Shown: piece by piece, positions 1 to 12,400 of the stretch | How the letters are laid out: the number at the start of each line of letters is the position of its first letter | How positions within the stretch are numbered: position 1 is the stretch's first letter | Origin: Artemisia argyi | Taxonomy: Eukaryota > Streptophyta > Magnoliopsida > Asterales > Asteraceae | DNA: 64,000 nucleotides | Direction of reading: 5' to 3' | Assembly: GCA_030686995.1 (NCBI GenBank) | Contig: CM060704.1 | Span: 111,730,542-111,794,541, forward strand | Made by a program: the position numbers and the translations under genes | Notes under the pieces: model-generated | Seen by the model: the letters and a program-made list of their open reading frames with translations, nothing else | Told to the model about the DNA's origin: nothing | The model's database searches: none

Positions 1-17
1 AGGAATAGATATCTAAC

Positions 18-2749
18 CTGGAGGCCCAGATCGCAAGCTTTCTTTGCTAACAAACCGGATTGAAGCATGACATTAGGATTAGATGTATTTGTGCAGCTTG
101 TGATGGCTGCTATAACAATGCTTCCATGTTTAAGTTGTGCTTGTGTGCCTTCAAATTGAAACTTCGCAATCTTGCTTTGGTCCTCTTTTGGTATACCATA
201 TCCCTACAAAAATCCATATTTAAATGAACCAATCCCACTGTGCTTGCATGAGCCATAAGAACTGACCCTATACAAGGTTATTATGAGGCGCAAGCCAAGA
301 GGTCTGCTTGCGAATGTTATTTATCATCAGCCAGACATAGCATGTTTGATGATACATACAGTATTTTAACAAAATTTGTAATCCCACCTTGAATCCAACT
401 TTATTGTCCAAGCATGCATGCCAATCAGCTTTCATGTTTTTTAAAAGAACCTGATCGTGAGGCCTGAAAACCAGAAAACCAAATATGACTAACGAGACAG
501 CGAGGGAATGTAGTCAAAATACTAGACGCAGTAGGATTGATGGGGTGGTAATAGGGTGGGTCAAAATAGGCAATTTTTGTATGGGTTGGGTTGACCCGAA
601 ACACTCCCCAAAAAAATTTCTTTTATGCTATAGCAATATAAAAGTAAAGTAAAGTAAAGTAACTCCCAATACCGTCTTCCACGGGTTATGGGTCCTAATA
701 CCGTCTTCCACGGTGTATGGGGGAGGTTGAGACGTAGACAACCATACCCCTACCTAAGGTAGAGAGGCTGCTTCCGGTTCTACCTAAGGTAGAAAAGGAC
801 CTCCGGCCTTTTGTAGGGAGTGAGGATCGAACCCTTGACCTCTAGGTTAAGAGGCAAGTGGTTTTCCAACTGATCCAACCCTTGACCTCTATGCTATAGC
901 AATATCAGCACTGATAATACAATAAGATTGTACCTCTTTGGTCCAGACACGCAGGGCTTCACATCTTGAAGATTCAACTTCAGGTGAGAGCTAAACACCA
1001 TATCTCCCTCTGGCTGACACAAACATTGAGCGTGACGGCTTAGTGAATAGTGAATACAAGCATGAGTTACAGACCAAAGCAGATCCCTACCTGACTGTAA
1101 TCCATGAACAACTTGTTTGCCCGCAGATACGACTCTATCATAGATATCTACACGTTTTTGTAAGTCAGTGTAACTCTATTAGTATATCGAAAGAGCACCA
1201 TAAATAGATGAAGTACTTACCGTATCATAACTTCTTCCAGTCATCTTTAGATATTGAAGAGTAACGTGATCCACGGGAAAGAAACACATAGTTGCACCAT
1301 ACTCAGGAGACATGTTTGCAATAGTTGCACGATCCGGTAAGGCTATTTCACTCATTCCTTTTCCTGCAAAGATGACATGTAACTCGAATCTTTGATTTCA
1401 CATGAACGAAATCATGTCTGAGCTAAATAGTGAACCATGCTTACTACATCATAAGCATGTTACTTACCATAGAACTCAACGAAATTGCCAACAACCCCAT
1501 GTTGTCTAAGCATTTTAGCAACTGTCAAGACCAAATCTGTAGCCGTAACTCCATCTTTCAAGCTTCCGGATAGCTCAAACTCAACCACACCCGGAAGAAC
1601 CATGCTCATGGCCTGACCAAGCATAGCTGATTCTGCTTCTAACCCACCGACTCCCCACCCGGAAACACCTAACCCATCTATCATGGCTGTATGAGAATCT
1701 ATCCCAAAAAGGGTATCAGGGCAGAGAATGTCATTCGTGTTGAAGACGACTCTAGCAAGGTATTCGAGGTTCACCTAAGAGCAGTGTTGCTCACTCATAA
1801 TTTTGTGCAAAGAAATATTGATGGTCTAGAAGTTATGTTTGTCTTAGGGAATTAGAAGTCGCAAGATGGGCGAGTTGGGTAACAGATCAAAAAGGGTGTG
1901 GTTTGAAACGAGCTTTTGGAATTGGGTTGGATTGAAATGCAAGCACTCGTTCTTCTAAAAAGTATTAAATGCATTTTAAAATAAAAATAATAATGCTCGT
2001 ATCATAATAATAATCTAAATCTTTAAATAAAACGATTTAGGTGGTTCTGTGCATTGAAAATAGAATGTGGGCGACCTTCAACCCATTCGACGGATTCCAC
2101 TTTTAGCTGTAAAACTTTTTGAACCGTTTGAGAGAAAGGGCTATACTAATCGACCCATACATAAGTGAACCGGTTAACAATTGCCACGTCAATGTAAACA
2201 TGATACCTGGTGAACAATCCCAGCTCCAGGAGGAATGACAAGTATGTTGTCAAAAGCATTTGCTCCCCATTTTAAGAAAGTGTACCGTTCTTTATTCCGT
2301 TCTAGCTCGATTTCCATATTGGCTTGTAAAGCATTTTCTGATCTTGATACATCAACCTGGACTGAATGATCAATTACAAGGTCCACCGGAACCTGTATAT
2401 GCGACAAAACCAAGTATCCATCCGTGCTCAAAAACACAACCTTAAATGTAAACTAAAGAGTAAGCTTGTTTTATTTCCAAACATAGCATCTTAATGGTGT
2501 TGATATACATACCAATGGATTTATTTTATTAAGATCACCTCCGAGTTTGTCCATAGCATTGCGCATACCAGCAAGATCAACAATTGTAGGAACACCAGTA
2601 AAATCCTGCAGTCCATATAACATATATCGTACCCGTGAATGTAATAAAAAAAATTGTCATATCATTGCATGACTAAAACATAGCTCAATGTCTCAATGGT
2701 TACATAGTAATGAATCATTATACCTGAAGAAGGACTTCAGCAGGTTTAT
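18..2749 (-). pseudogene. ACO: Aconitate hydratase (aconitase), downstream exon block of a gene split by a retroelement
   Basis: Aconitase converts citrate to isocitrate through cis-aconitate with a 4Fe-4S cluster, in mitochondria or cytosol. Minus-strand exons in transcript order are 2749-2724 (partial), 2605-2513, 2392-2207, 1774-1468, 1363-1221, 1147-1091, 1013-934, 463-388 and 203-18. Every complete exon has AG/GT borders, and the phases join in one open frame. Seen motifs include [54 protein letters not shown] and SCTNTSNP, the last carrying a cluster-ligand Cys. The usual GTDSHTTMID stretch reads [10 protein letters not shown], which may be decay or paralogue divergence. The first exon stops 26 nt in, at the LTR beginning at 2750. 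The next recognisable upstream exon is at 19592-19699, and about 50 codons between them are absent. C-terminal exons lie left of the window. The family call is secure; whether this copy is dead or a disrupted allele is inference. Confidence 0.9.
640..889 (-). mobile_element. tRNA-derived SINE with 16-bp target duplication
   Basis: On the minus strand the right end carries a B-box-like GGTTCGATCC and, upstream of it, an A-box-like GGATCAGTTGG. A tRNA-unrelated body follows, containing two copies of an inverted CTACC/GGTAG motif, and the left end is a short repeated TTTAC tail. The direct repeat TATGCTATAGCAATAT flanks it exactly at 624-639 and 890-905. It lies inside an aconitase intron between the exons 463-388 and 1013-934. 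Confidence 0.8.
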
Positions 2750-3927
2750 TGATGAGTGTCTAAATACTCATCATTTCTGTCCAATTTTAAATACGAAAAC
2801 AGTTAAAAACACTCAGATATGTCACATAATACTACAAATATTCTTGGAATGTGTTTTTATATGTTTCAGACATAAAAGAACTAAAAACAGAGAAAAACGG
2901 GCAAAGTTTACACAATTGAAAAAATCAGTCCCTGAACTTTCAAGAAATGTCAGAAATGGTCCCTGGGAGAATTATTTTAAAGAAAGGTCAACAACAGTCC
3001 CCCAGGAATCAAGGAATAATAATTTTTACCCTTGAAAGTTCAAAATATCAAAATTGGCAAAATAAGTCCTTGCAGTTTCAAAGTTGGCAGAAAATACCCC
3101 CAGTGTTTAAAAATGGAATTTTATCATTAAAGGGTCCTTGGTAATTCACAAATTGTCAAGTTTGACCCCTAGATGATAAATTCAAGGAATTTACAAAAGA
3201 GGTCCCTAAACTTTAAAAATTGGCAAAAATGGTCCCCGGTTGTTTTTATTGTGGAAAAAATCAAATAGGTCCTTATAAATTTTATATATGGCAAAAATGG
3301 TACCTTTTGATAATCTTTAGAAAAGTTACAAATTTGGTCCCTGAAAATCAAAATTTACAAAACAAGTCCTTAGGCTTGTTAATATTACAAATGGATCCAA
3401 GACTTAACCAAATTCCAAATTACAAATCCAAATAAAACATAACCCTGGTCCAATCCATCCCTAAGCCCAATACCCCCCAAGCCCACTACCCCTTTTAATA
3501 AAACGGGGAGTTTGACCCTGTTGACCCTGGCTCACCCATTTCTTCTTCCTCAAGCTGCTTTCCACCTCCTGCTTCACCACCATCCACCTTCCACATCCAC
3601 CACTTGCACCCTCCTTTACCACCTCACCCCTCTCTGTCACTCCCACAACCAAACCCTTTCTCCTGGTTTTGCACCAGGGGAGGACACGTATCACACCTAC
3701 AATCTCCACCACCCCTACACCCTACCAAACCTTACACCACCACCCCTAGCTCACATCTACATTCCATTGTGTCCCCTCCACCATCACTAGTCACCTCAGA
3801 TGCATTTAATGTATAAAAATCGGCTGCAAGTTACCCTTTGGGATTTTGGCGCCAAAATGGATTTAAATGGCTCAGATCAATTGAAGGGATCCAAGGGCTA
3901 AGAAGTGGTGGGATTTGCTTATGAAGA

Positions 3928-3954
3928 CACGTGGAACAAGTGGAGGCTATAAAA
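3928..3954 (+). promoter_or_regulatory. LTR core promoter: G-box and TATA box
   Basis: CACGTGG at 3928-3934 is followed 14 bp later by TATAAAA at 3948-3954. The same pair is kept in the 3' LTR at 15547-15553 and 15567-15573. Transcription of the element would start about 30 bp downstream, giving a short U3 and a very long R-U5. The G-box is a known bZIP/bHLH site; its use here is inferred. Confidence 0.55.
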
Positions 3955-6018
3955 AAAGCAAGAAGCAGAAGATTAGAGTAGTTAGTTTTTAGTTTTAATT
4001 TCATGTATGTCGAATAATTTAGTTTCATAGTTTCAGTGTACTATTAAGCTTTCAAACATCATACTTAGTGTTTTCAGTGTTACTTAAATCTTATTCAAGC
4101 TTTAATCTCAGTTTCTCATTATATGTTCAGTTTATGCTTAAATTTAACTAAAAATTCTCATTTTACTGTAATGTTGTTATTAGAGGTATTATTTGACTGA
4201 TAATCTCTCATATAAGTTAATATTATAACTTATTTATTGTATTAGAACTTCCAGAAATTAGTTATCATCATAAATAGAAAAATACTAAAAATACAAAGAA
4301 AAAATAGTGAAAAATAAAAAAAATCAAGAAAGATGGTTCAAGAGGCATGGAGCAGGGTGTATTCAGGATTGCCCTTCGTTTAGTAGCTTATTAGAAGCTG
4401 TAGGTGTGGTGTATGATCAGTGGTTCATAAGTTATCAGCCTGGATTTCATATTGTAAGCTCAAGTCTCATTTTTAGCTTCCTGCTTTATAACTATTTTGT
4501 AATGCTTAACTTTAGTCCATTTTAGTTTAGTATGTTATGTTATGTTATTATAACTCAGTATTATGGTTTAAATAAGTGACAACCTTTAAAAACTTCAAAA
4601 TCAGTTATCTTAAATAGTGTTTGGATCTGTAAGTTTGCATGATCTTTTGTGTGTCTTTGTGGTTTACTTTAGTTGTAACATATCACATAAGGTTCTATTA
4701 GGTCTGTGGAAGCATAAAATCCAGTAGTTAATAGATAAAAAGTCAACAAGTCCTTAAATCTCTTTCAATTTGTTCACTGTGAGGAGTTTAGTAATCAAGG
4801 TTATTCAATTAAGTTATTTAGTTGTTGTTTTAGCTTAGAATCATCTCATATTAGCTTAATACTCCATATTTAGTCATTTAGAATCTGTTAAATCTCACCA
4901 AAGTCAACATAAGGTTAAAAGTTAAAAAGTCAAAATGCATTAAATGACAGTTTTCACAAAAATTGCAAGAATTTTCATGCTTTTAATACTTAGTGTTAGC
5001 TCATGAGCTTTGGGATTCTTAAAATTCAGAAGCTCAGCTTTTTCATGCATATTTTAGTTTATTTTTATGATTTTTCTTTAAGTGCTTATTTGGTCTTTGT
5101 TTTAACCTGTTTCACATAACCCTCCCCTGCACCAGGGGTGTTTTAGTAATAAGTCCATTTTCACAAGCTTGTAACTTGTTCATTATTACTCTTTAGCTTT
5201 AGCTTATTGTTGTTTTAGAAATTCTTCTGGCTAGTTTCTTGTTTATATGCTTATTTTCTCATTTCCAGCTTATTTGTATGCTTAAATTGACCTATCTATG
5301 TTGAAACACTCAACTCATTATACTGAGTCATCAGTGTAAGTGAGTAACTTCACAAGCTCCTCAAAAAGCTCATCAGTGAGCTGAAGCCTGTGAATTTTGG
5401 CTTTTTGGATAGGTCTCTTGGATAGCTTGTATATTTTATGCTTATCTTTGACATCTCAGCTTATTTGATAAGCTAATTTTAAGCTTGCATCTTGTCCATT
5501 TCATAATACATACTGAGTCACTCAGTATTGACCACCCAACTTCATAGGTCCACCCATGGCTTATTAATAAGCCTTAAGCTTTGCTTATTGGCTTATTGGA
5601 AAGCTCTCCTGGCCAACTTTTCATATCAAGCCTTGTTTTGGACTCTTGAACCCTCTTGTGGACCCCACAGAGGGCTGCAATTTGCCCTATTGGCCTGTTT
5701 GGATAGTGAGATTTGCATAAGTGCTTATTTGATCTCCTGGCTTATTCCTAGTGCTTATTCAGTTCATTTCAACTTATTTGTGTGGTCCTCAGTTGTTTAT
5801 AGCTTATTTAACCAGTAGTAACTTGTTTGTGGCTCATTCACTTCAAAAATCTACTTTTTAGCTTATTAGGACTTCTGTCAAGCTAATAAGCTTGCACAGA
5901 GCTTATTTTTGAGTTTTGAAAAAATTGTCTTTGTTAAAGTTGCATATAATTAGCTGTTTATTAGTTTTGTAAAAAGAAAATCAAAAAAAATAAAACATTT
6001 GGCAAAAAGGTGGGGAGT

Positions 6019-6100
6019 GGGATTCGAACCTGGGACCTCTAGGATAGTATACATGCATAACACCACTCCCCCTTCCAACTGCTCTGGGGCACCAGTTCCA
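6019..6100 (-). other. tRNA-like segment with Pol III B box inside the LTR, antisense
   Basis: On the minus strand GGTTCGAATCC (6030-6020) matches the Pol III B box exactly. About 60 nt upstream is AGCAGTTGG, resembling an A box. The same segment is in the 3' LTR, with the B box at 17627-17617. It does not close into a clear cloverleaf, so it is probably a tRNA or SINE relic captured by the LTR rather than a functional tRNA gene. Confidence 0.45.
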
Positions 6101-7252
6101 TTAGCCTTTGCACAATCAATTCCTTTAAAGTAGTATTAGTACATTTACCTTATTCCAACTGTTTAGCTTATTCCAGCTTATCTGGATAAGCTGATGCACC
6201 CAGCTTATTTTTCCTAGCCTCTTTATGACTTAAGATACTTTCCATAATTTTTTCATATTTTTTACTGTTCATTTAGTAATTTTTAGATTTAATTTTAATT
6301 AAATAGTCAAAGATAAATTAGTTTTAGTGTTTAATTTTTATCTCAGATAACTTTTTATAATTTTTCTAACTTTTATAAGTTATTAAGCTTCTGTAAAAAT
6401 TACTTTTGCAATTTTCACTTTTACTTTTCTAATTTTTAGATTTAAATTAGTATATCTAGCTTTTAATTAATAATTAAGTAATTAATTAAGAAATAGCTTA
6501 AAAATAAATTGTAAAAATATTTTTATAATTTTTTAGGATTCCTGAGATGGTTAATTAGATTTATAAATTTTTATTAAATTTTCTAAGTCATTTTTAGTAT
6601 AATTAGTAATTTAAAATAGTTTAAATAGTTTAAGTATTTAATTAATAGAAAATCCACAAAAAAGACAAAAAATACACATTTTTAATTTTTAATCTTATTT
6701 TAAGTCATTTTAGATTTTTAGAAATTAATTTTGCAATTTTCTAGTTTAAATTTGTATTATTAGGTTTTTAAGTTAATTAGTTTTAATTAAAATAGTTAAA
6801 TAGTTTTTATTTAAATAATTAATATTAAATAATAAAATAATCAAAAAAATAATTTTCTTTTTAATTTAATTTTCTTATAAGTTTAAGTTTATAGAATTTT
6901 CATTTTTAACCCCTGTAGTTTATTTTTCCTTAAAACTCACCTTTTTTTCTCAGCACGCATACGTATCTGTTTACATTTCAGTTTACGTGTATACATAGCT
7001 GTTTACTGTGCTTGTTATATATTGTTATCCAAATAATATCAGTAGTGTAAATCAAACCCACTTCATCTTTGGTTACTGTCCTCAGTACCATTTATTCCCA
7101 AAAACGTTTACAAATACAATTTCAATCTCGTTGGGACTTAACGACCCGGGGATTTCCCTGTACTTCCACGGATTTTAATACTTGACTTTTTCTCCCAGGT
7201 GGGCCTATCAACTGCACACGCTTGACTGGTTGGTTTGGGAGGAGTCAAAATT

Positions 7253-7270
7253 TGGCGCCGTTGCCGGGGA
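7253..7270 (+). other. Primer binding site of the Athila-like element (tRNA-Asp type)
   Basis: TGGCGCCGTTGCCGGGGA lies six bases after the LTR end. This sequence is the known Athila/Calypso-type site complementary to a tRNA-Asp 3' end. The copy after the 3' LTR (18863-18880) has G to A at the eighth base. Confidence 0.85.
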
Positions 7271-7879
7271 GGTTGCTGCGTATTTCAAAACTTTTCTAGG
7301 TTTAGTGGTTTTCAAAATCCCTCCTGTACAAATACCACCACTTTGTAAATTTTTGTGAAAATCAAAATCAAAACTGAAAAAGTTCATTAACACTTTTCCT
7401 GAAGTGTTAAAAACACCAAAAAAAATCATAAACAACAAAACAGACTGTGAAGTTAAATTACTTCGTTTACTTTAAGATTACAACCTACACAGGTGGAATA
7501 CGGAAGTTCTGACATTAAATTGCGAACTGAAGAGAGTCCATTTATCTCTCCCGCCACCCTGCGAGTAATCTTAAAGGAACAATTTCGGTTAACGAATCAG
7601 TTCCAAAAATATTGTCCAAGTTTTTTTCACCCATACACGAAAAGCTGAAAACATTTTACTGTGAATATAATTACATAAAAGATTACCACCGCAAACCAAG
7701 GCAGAACACCTATCAATTGGGGGTGTGAACATAATAAGTTCCCAAACATAAGATAAAAACTTGCCATTGTATCCCTGTGAGTGGTGTACCTTTTATAAAG
7801 AAGCCATTCACCTGCGATTATTGATTTAAGTTCACTGTGGTTTTGCCTCGATCTTGTTTTGAAAAATTGTTTTTAGTGC

Positions 7880-9355
7880 ATGCGCACTCGTTCACAATCA
7901 CGACGTAATCGTCATAGAAACGTAACCGAGTTACGTATTGTTGAAGAAGAACACACGTTAAAAATGAACGACGAGCTCCCAATCCTTCCCAAGGTGGACA
8001 TAGTTCCTGACACCCGAACAATGGAGGAACTATGTCAACCTACCATGCACGGGAGGGGTGGACCCATTGCACCACTTACAATTGGAGCCTCAGATTTTGG
8101 ACTAAAACACAACATGATACAACAGGTCCAGAATTCGTGTCAGTTCCACAGTTTGCCGGGTGACGATGCTAACAAGCATCTCGATAAATTTTTAACCGTC
8201 ACCCAGAGCATGAAACAAAATGGCGTCACCGAAGACGGCCTGCATTTATACCTGTTCCCATATTCTCTCACTCATCATGCGACTTCTTGGTTCGATTGAC
8301 TTCCTAAGAATTCGATCCATACCTTTGATGAGATGGTTACTAAGTTCTTGGCTAAATACTTTCCACCATCTATGGTTACAAAGCTGAGAAACGATATTAG
8401 TAACTCCAGACAGCTTCCCGACGAGTCCTTATTTGAGGCATGGGAATGCTTCAAACTTGCTATTGATCGGTGTCCCAATCATAACATGCTTCTTGTCACC
8501 ATTATTGATACCTTTTATAATGGTTTGACACTTCGTCATCATGACACCATCAATGCTGCTGCTGGGGGTACCTTTATGAAAAGGACCCCTGAAGAGTGTT
8601 ATGACTTAATCGAAAACATGACTGCCCATCACAATTTTTGGGACTCCTCTGCAGAGAGGAATGACTCATGTAAGTCAGTCACTCCGGCAAATAATGAAAA
8701 AGCTGCCCTTACCAGAAAGTTTGATGATTTGTCTGCTGCGGTTCTCCGAATTCACCAGACAAATCACAATCAGCAGAACAAAACTATCAGTTGTGAAACC
8801 TGTGGTGGTCCACACCCGTACCATGAGTGCCCAGCCTCCGGTGGCTTCACTCCAGAGAACATATTCGCAGCCCAAGGTTCCTACAATACTGGAGGTAATT
8901 CTTACCAACTGCAATGGGACCGAAATCTGTTGAGTTACCGTTCCAATAACTACATTGGACCACCGGGATTTAAGCAGTCCCAGAACCAAAATGGTCAAAA
9001 CAGAAACCAGAACTTTAACCAGAATCAGAACCAGAACCGAATGAACCAAGGTTTTAACAACCAAGGGAATTTCAACTCTGGTCAACACCAGGTTCAACAA
9101 AATCAAAACCAAGGGAATTATAACCGTAATCGGGGTAATTTTCAACAACAAAACCACTTCCACGGTAATAACAACCAGCAATATGGGAATTTCCAGAACA
9201 ATCGGGCACAAAATTTTCCAAACCAAAATCAAGCCATTGTTCCAACTGGACCATCATCTGAAGAGTTATTAAAACAGTTTATGAAATCCCAAGATGAACT
9301 GAACAAAGTGTTGGTTAGTCAAATCTCTGAATTGAAAAAGTCTTTAAATGATTGA
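7880..9355 (+). pseudogene. gag: Athila-like gag, interrupted by a nonsense codon
   Basis: The gag protein packages element RNA into virus-like particles in the cytoplasm. The frame starts MRTRSQSRRNRHRN at 7880 and includes CQPTMHGRGGPIAP and HLDKFLTVTQSMKQNGV. It is broken by an in-frame TGA at 8300, directly after a conserved WFD, then continues in the same frame through LRNDISNSRQLPDESLFEAW, a CCHC-like knuckle (C-x2-C-x4-H-x4-C in CETCGGPHPYHEC) and a long Asn/Gln-rich tail (about residues 360-460) that looks disordered. It stops at 9353-9355, and the polymerase lies in another frame beyond an indel near 9442. In related elements gag and pol are usually one frame, so this copy appears non-functional. 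Confidence 0.85.
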
Positions 9356-9441
9356 CCCTCGGGCGCAGGTACTTTACCTAGCAACACGATCGCTAATCCG
9401 AGGGGCGATGTAAAGGCGATCACCATAAGAAGTGGAGTTCT

Positions 9442-12400
9442 TATAAAGGACCCACAGCTCCGTCTACCTCTTCTCCTATCCAGGTAGAGGAATGTGAAAC
9501 TGAGGATACTACGGATACGGTACTTCCTACTAATAACAGAGGTACCAATGGCATCCCTCCTCCAGTTATCCCGGTCCCGACTCCCCCTAAAAGAGTCGTG
9601 TTTGAAACTCCCGAAGGTCCTGTTGAAAATCCAAAAGCCAACCCAAAACCATCGATTCCATATCCCTCACGATTGCAAGACCAGAAGCTCCGTGAAAAAG
9701 CTAATCATCAGATGGAAAAATTCTTTCAAATTTTTCAAGAACTACACTTTGATATTAGTTTCGCGGATGCTCTTCTTTTAATGCCCAAATTCGCATCGAC
9801 AATCAAAAACCTATTGAACAATAAAGAAAAATTGTTTGAGATGGCACGAACTCCACTCAATGAAAAGTGCTCTGCAGTTCTGTTGAAACAGCTTCCCGAG
9901 AAGCTAGGAGACCCCGGGAGATTTCTAATACCATGTATTTTCCCGGGGATGGTTGAGTGCTTTGCCTTGGCCAATCTTGGTGCAAGCATCAACTTAATGC
10001 ACCACTCAGTTTGGAAAAAGCTCTCTCTTCAGGAACTCAGTCCCACATGCATGACTCTCGAGCTTGCAGACCGTTCAATTTCATGTCCCCTTGGTATTGC
10101 CGAGGACGTATTTGTAAGAGTGGGAAAGTTCCATTTTCCGGCAGACTTTGTCGTTGTTGATTTCGATGCGGATCCAAAAGTTCCTCTCATTCTTGGGAGA
10201 GGATTCTTAAGGACGTGTCGTGCATTAATCGATGTTTTCGATGAGGAAATCACATTACGAGTTGGCACTGAAGCGATAACGTTCAAACTTGATCAAACCT
10301 TGAGATACTCCTCGAATTATGATGCTGAATCGGTCAACCGAATTGATGTCATTGACATTGCATCCGAGGAGTATGCTCAGGAAATCCTTGGATTCGCTGA
10401 TAGTTCTCCGAGTGGAAATCCCACTCCCTCTTCTCACCCCATAATCGCTAATTCTTCTCCTTCCCTCACTCCGTTTGAGGGAAGTGATTTCGTCCTTGAG
10501 GAAATAGAGGCCTTTCTCAAAAGTGAATCGGTTCCCGAAGGAATTGATAACCAAGAGATTGACCCGGAGGGGGATATCTTTCTCCTTGAGAAATTATTAA
10601 ACAAAGATCCCTCTCCTCTTCCTGTTCTACCTCAACAACTTCATAACGCGGAAATCAAATATGTTGAGAAAAATGATGATTTCCCCGAGGTCGAACTTAA
10701 GAACCTGCCTCCTCATTTAGAATATGCATTCTTGGAAGGTAACGATAAATTACCAGTCATTATTGCGAAAGATTTAAAGGATGAGGAGAAAACCGCGCTG
10801 CTTAAGGTATTAAAGTCCCACAAACAAGCAATTGCTTGGAAGATCTCAGACATAAAGGGTATTAACCCGGATTTTTGTACACGCAAAATCCTAATGGAGG
10901 ATAACTTTAAGCCTACCGTGCAGCATCAAAGAAGGGTAAATCCAAAAATCCACGAAGTTATCAAGCAAGAAGTTATCAAACTTCTCGAAGTTGGATTGAT
11001 TTACCCAATATCAGACAGTCCTTGGGTTAGCCCAATACATTGTGTTCCAAAAAAGGGTGGCATTACGGTTGTCACAAATGAGGATAACGAGTTGATACCA
11101 ACTCGGTTGGTTACAGGGTGGCGAGTATGTATCGATTACAGAAAACTTAACGAAGCCACCCGCAAGGACCATTTTCCTCTGCCCTTTATGGATCAAATGC
11201 TCGAGACACTAGCGGGGAATGAGTATTATTGCTTCCTCGACGGCTTCTCGGGTTACTTCCAAATTCCCATTGATCTGCAGGATCAAGAGAAGACTACCTT
11301 TACATGACCTTACGGGACATTTACCTATCGTCGCATGCCTTTTGGGTTATGCAACGCTCCGGGCACTTTCCAGAGGTGCATGATGGCTATTTTCCACAAC
11401 ATGATCGGGAAAACCATGGAGGTATTCATGAATGACTTCTCAGTCATCGGGAGTTCTTTCGACTCATGCCTCTCCCATTTAGAAAAGATGCTTCAACGTT
11501 GTGAAGACACTAATCTTTGTCTAAACTGGGAGAAGAGTCATTTTATAGTTAAGGAGGGCATTGTCCTCGGCCATAAAATTTCAAAAAGTGGGATTGAGGT
11601 CGATAAGGCCAAAATTGATATTATTGCTAAGCTACCTCATCCCACCACTGTTAAAGGCATAAGGAATTTCCTCTGCCATGCCGGGTTCTATCGGAGATTC
11701 ATTCAGGATTTCTCCAAAATAGCCCGGCCCATGACTCATCTTCTTGAAAAGGAAGCTCCTTTCAACTTTTCCCCCGAGTGCATCGAAGCTTTTTCTACTT
11801 TAAAGAAAAGGCTTACCGAGGCACCGATCCTTGTTGCCCCCGACTGGGACTTACCCTTCGAACTTATGTGCGATGCTAGCGACTTCGCTATTGGTACAGT
11901 TCTGGGGCAACGCAAAACAAAACATTTTCAGCCAATACACTACGCAAGTAAGACCATGACTGAAGCTCAAACGCGCTATACCACCACAGAAAAAGAATTA
12001 TTAGATGTGGTATATGCCTTTGAGCAATTTAGGCCTTACTTAATCCTAACCAGGTGCGTGGTGTATACGAACCACTTGGCTTTGAAATACCTATTTGCTA
12101 AACAGGACGCAAAGCCAAGACTGCTCCGTTGGGTCCTGCTCCTTCAGGAATTCGATATAATCATATGAGACAAAAAAGGAGCAGAGAACCTTGCTGCTGA
12201 TCACTTATCCCGGTTAGAGAATCCTCATCAGGATATTCTCGAGAGAAAAGAGATTAATGAAACCTTTCCTCTGGAGACTCTCAATCTAATCTCTACCCGG
12301 GATGATACCACTACCCCATGGTTTGCCGATTTAGCAAATTACCATGCAGGTAATTTTGTTGTGAAATGGATGTCGTCCCAACAGAAAAGAAAATTCTTTA

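Larger units (their letters stand above)
2750..7247 (+). repeat. 5' LTR of the Athila-like element
   Basis: Starts TGATGAGTGTCTAAATACTC and ends GGAGTCA, six bases before the PBS. Its partner is 14376-18857. By eye, about 9 mismatches occur in the first 240 bp of the pair. It contains a degenerate GTCCCT repeat zone (about 2905-3400), a G-box and TATA box near 3928-3954, a region dense in GCTTATT (4700-6200), an antisense tRNA-like segment (6019-6100) and a very A+T-rich zone (6200-6900). The short ORFs in it are not conserved as proteins beyond the LTR copy itself. Confidence 0.85.

Noticed and set aside
3512..3816. Pro/His/Ser-rich frames in the LTR
   Set aside because: They translate a C-rich U3 tract, and the two LTR copies differ in frame there.
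5528..5818. 96-codon frame kept in both Athila-like LTRs (also 17126-17416)
   Set aside because: Its conservation is only that of the LTR copies. It has no recognisable domain and lies in a GCTTATT-rich non-coding zone.
6019..6100. A functional tRNA gene in the LTR
   Set aside because: The B box is perfect but no acceptor or anticodon stem closes, so it is listed only as tRNA-like.
8675..9257. Long minus-strand frames opposite gag
   Set aside because: They are shadows of the Asn/Gln-rich gag tail read in reverse, with no start context or homology.
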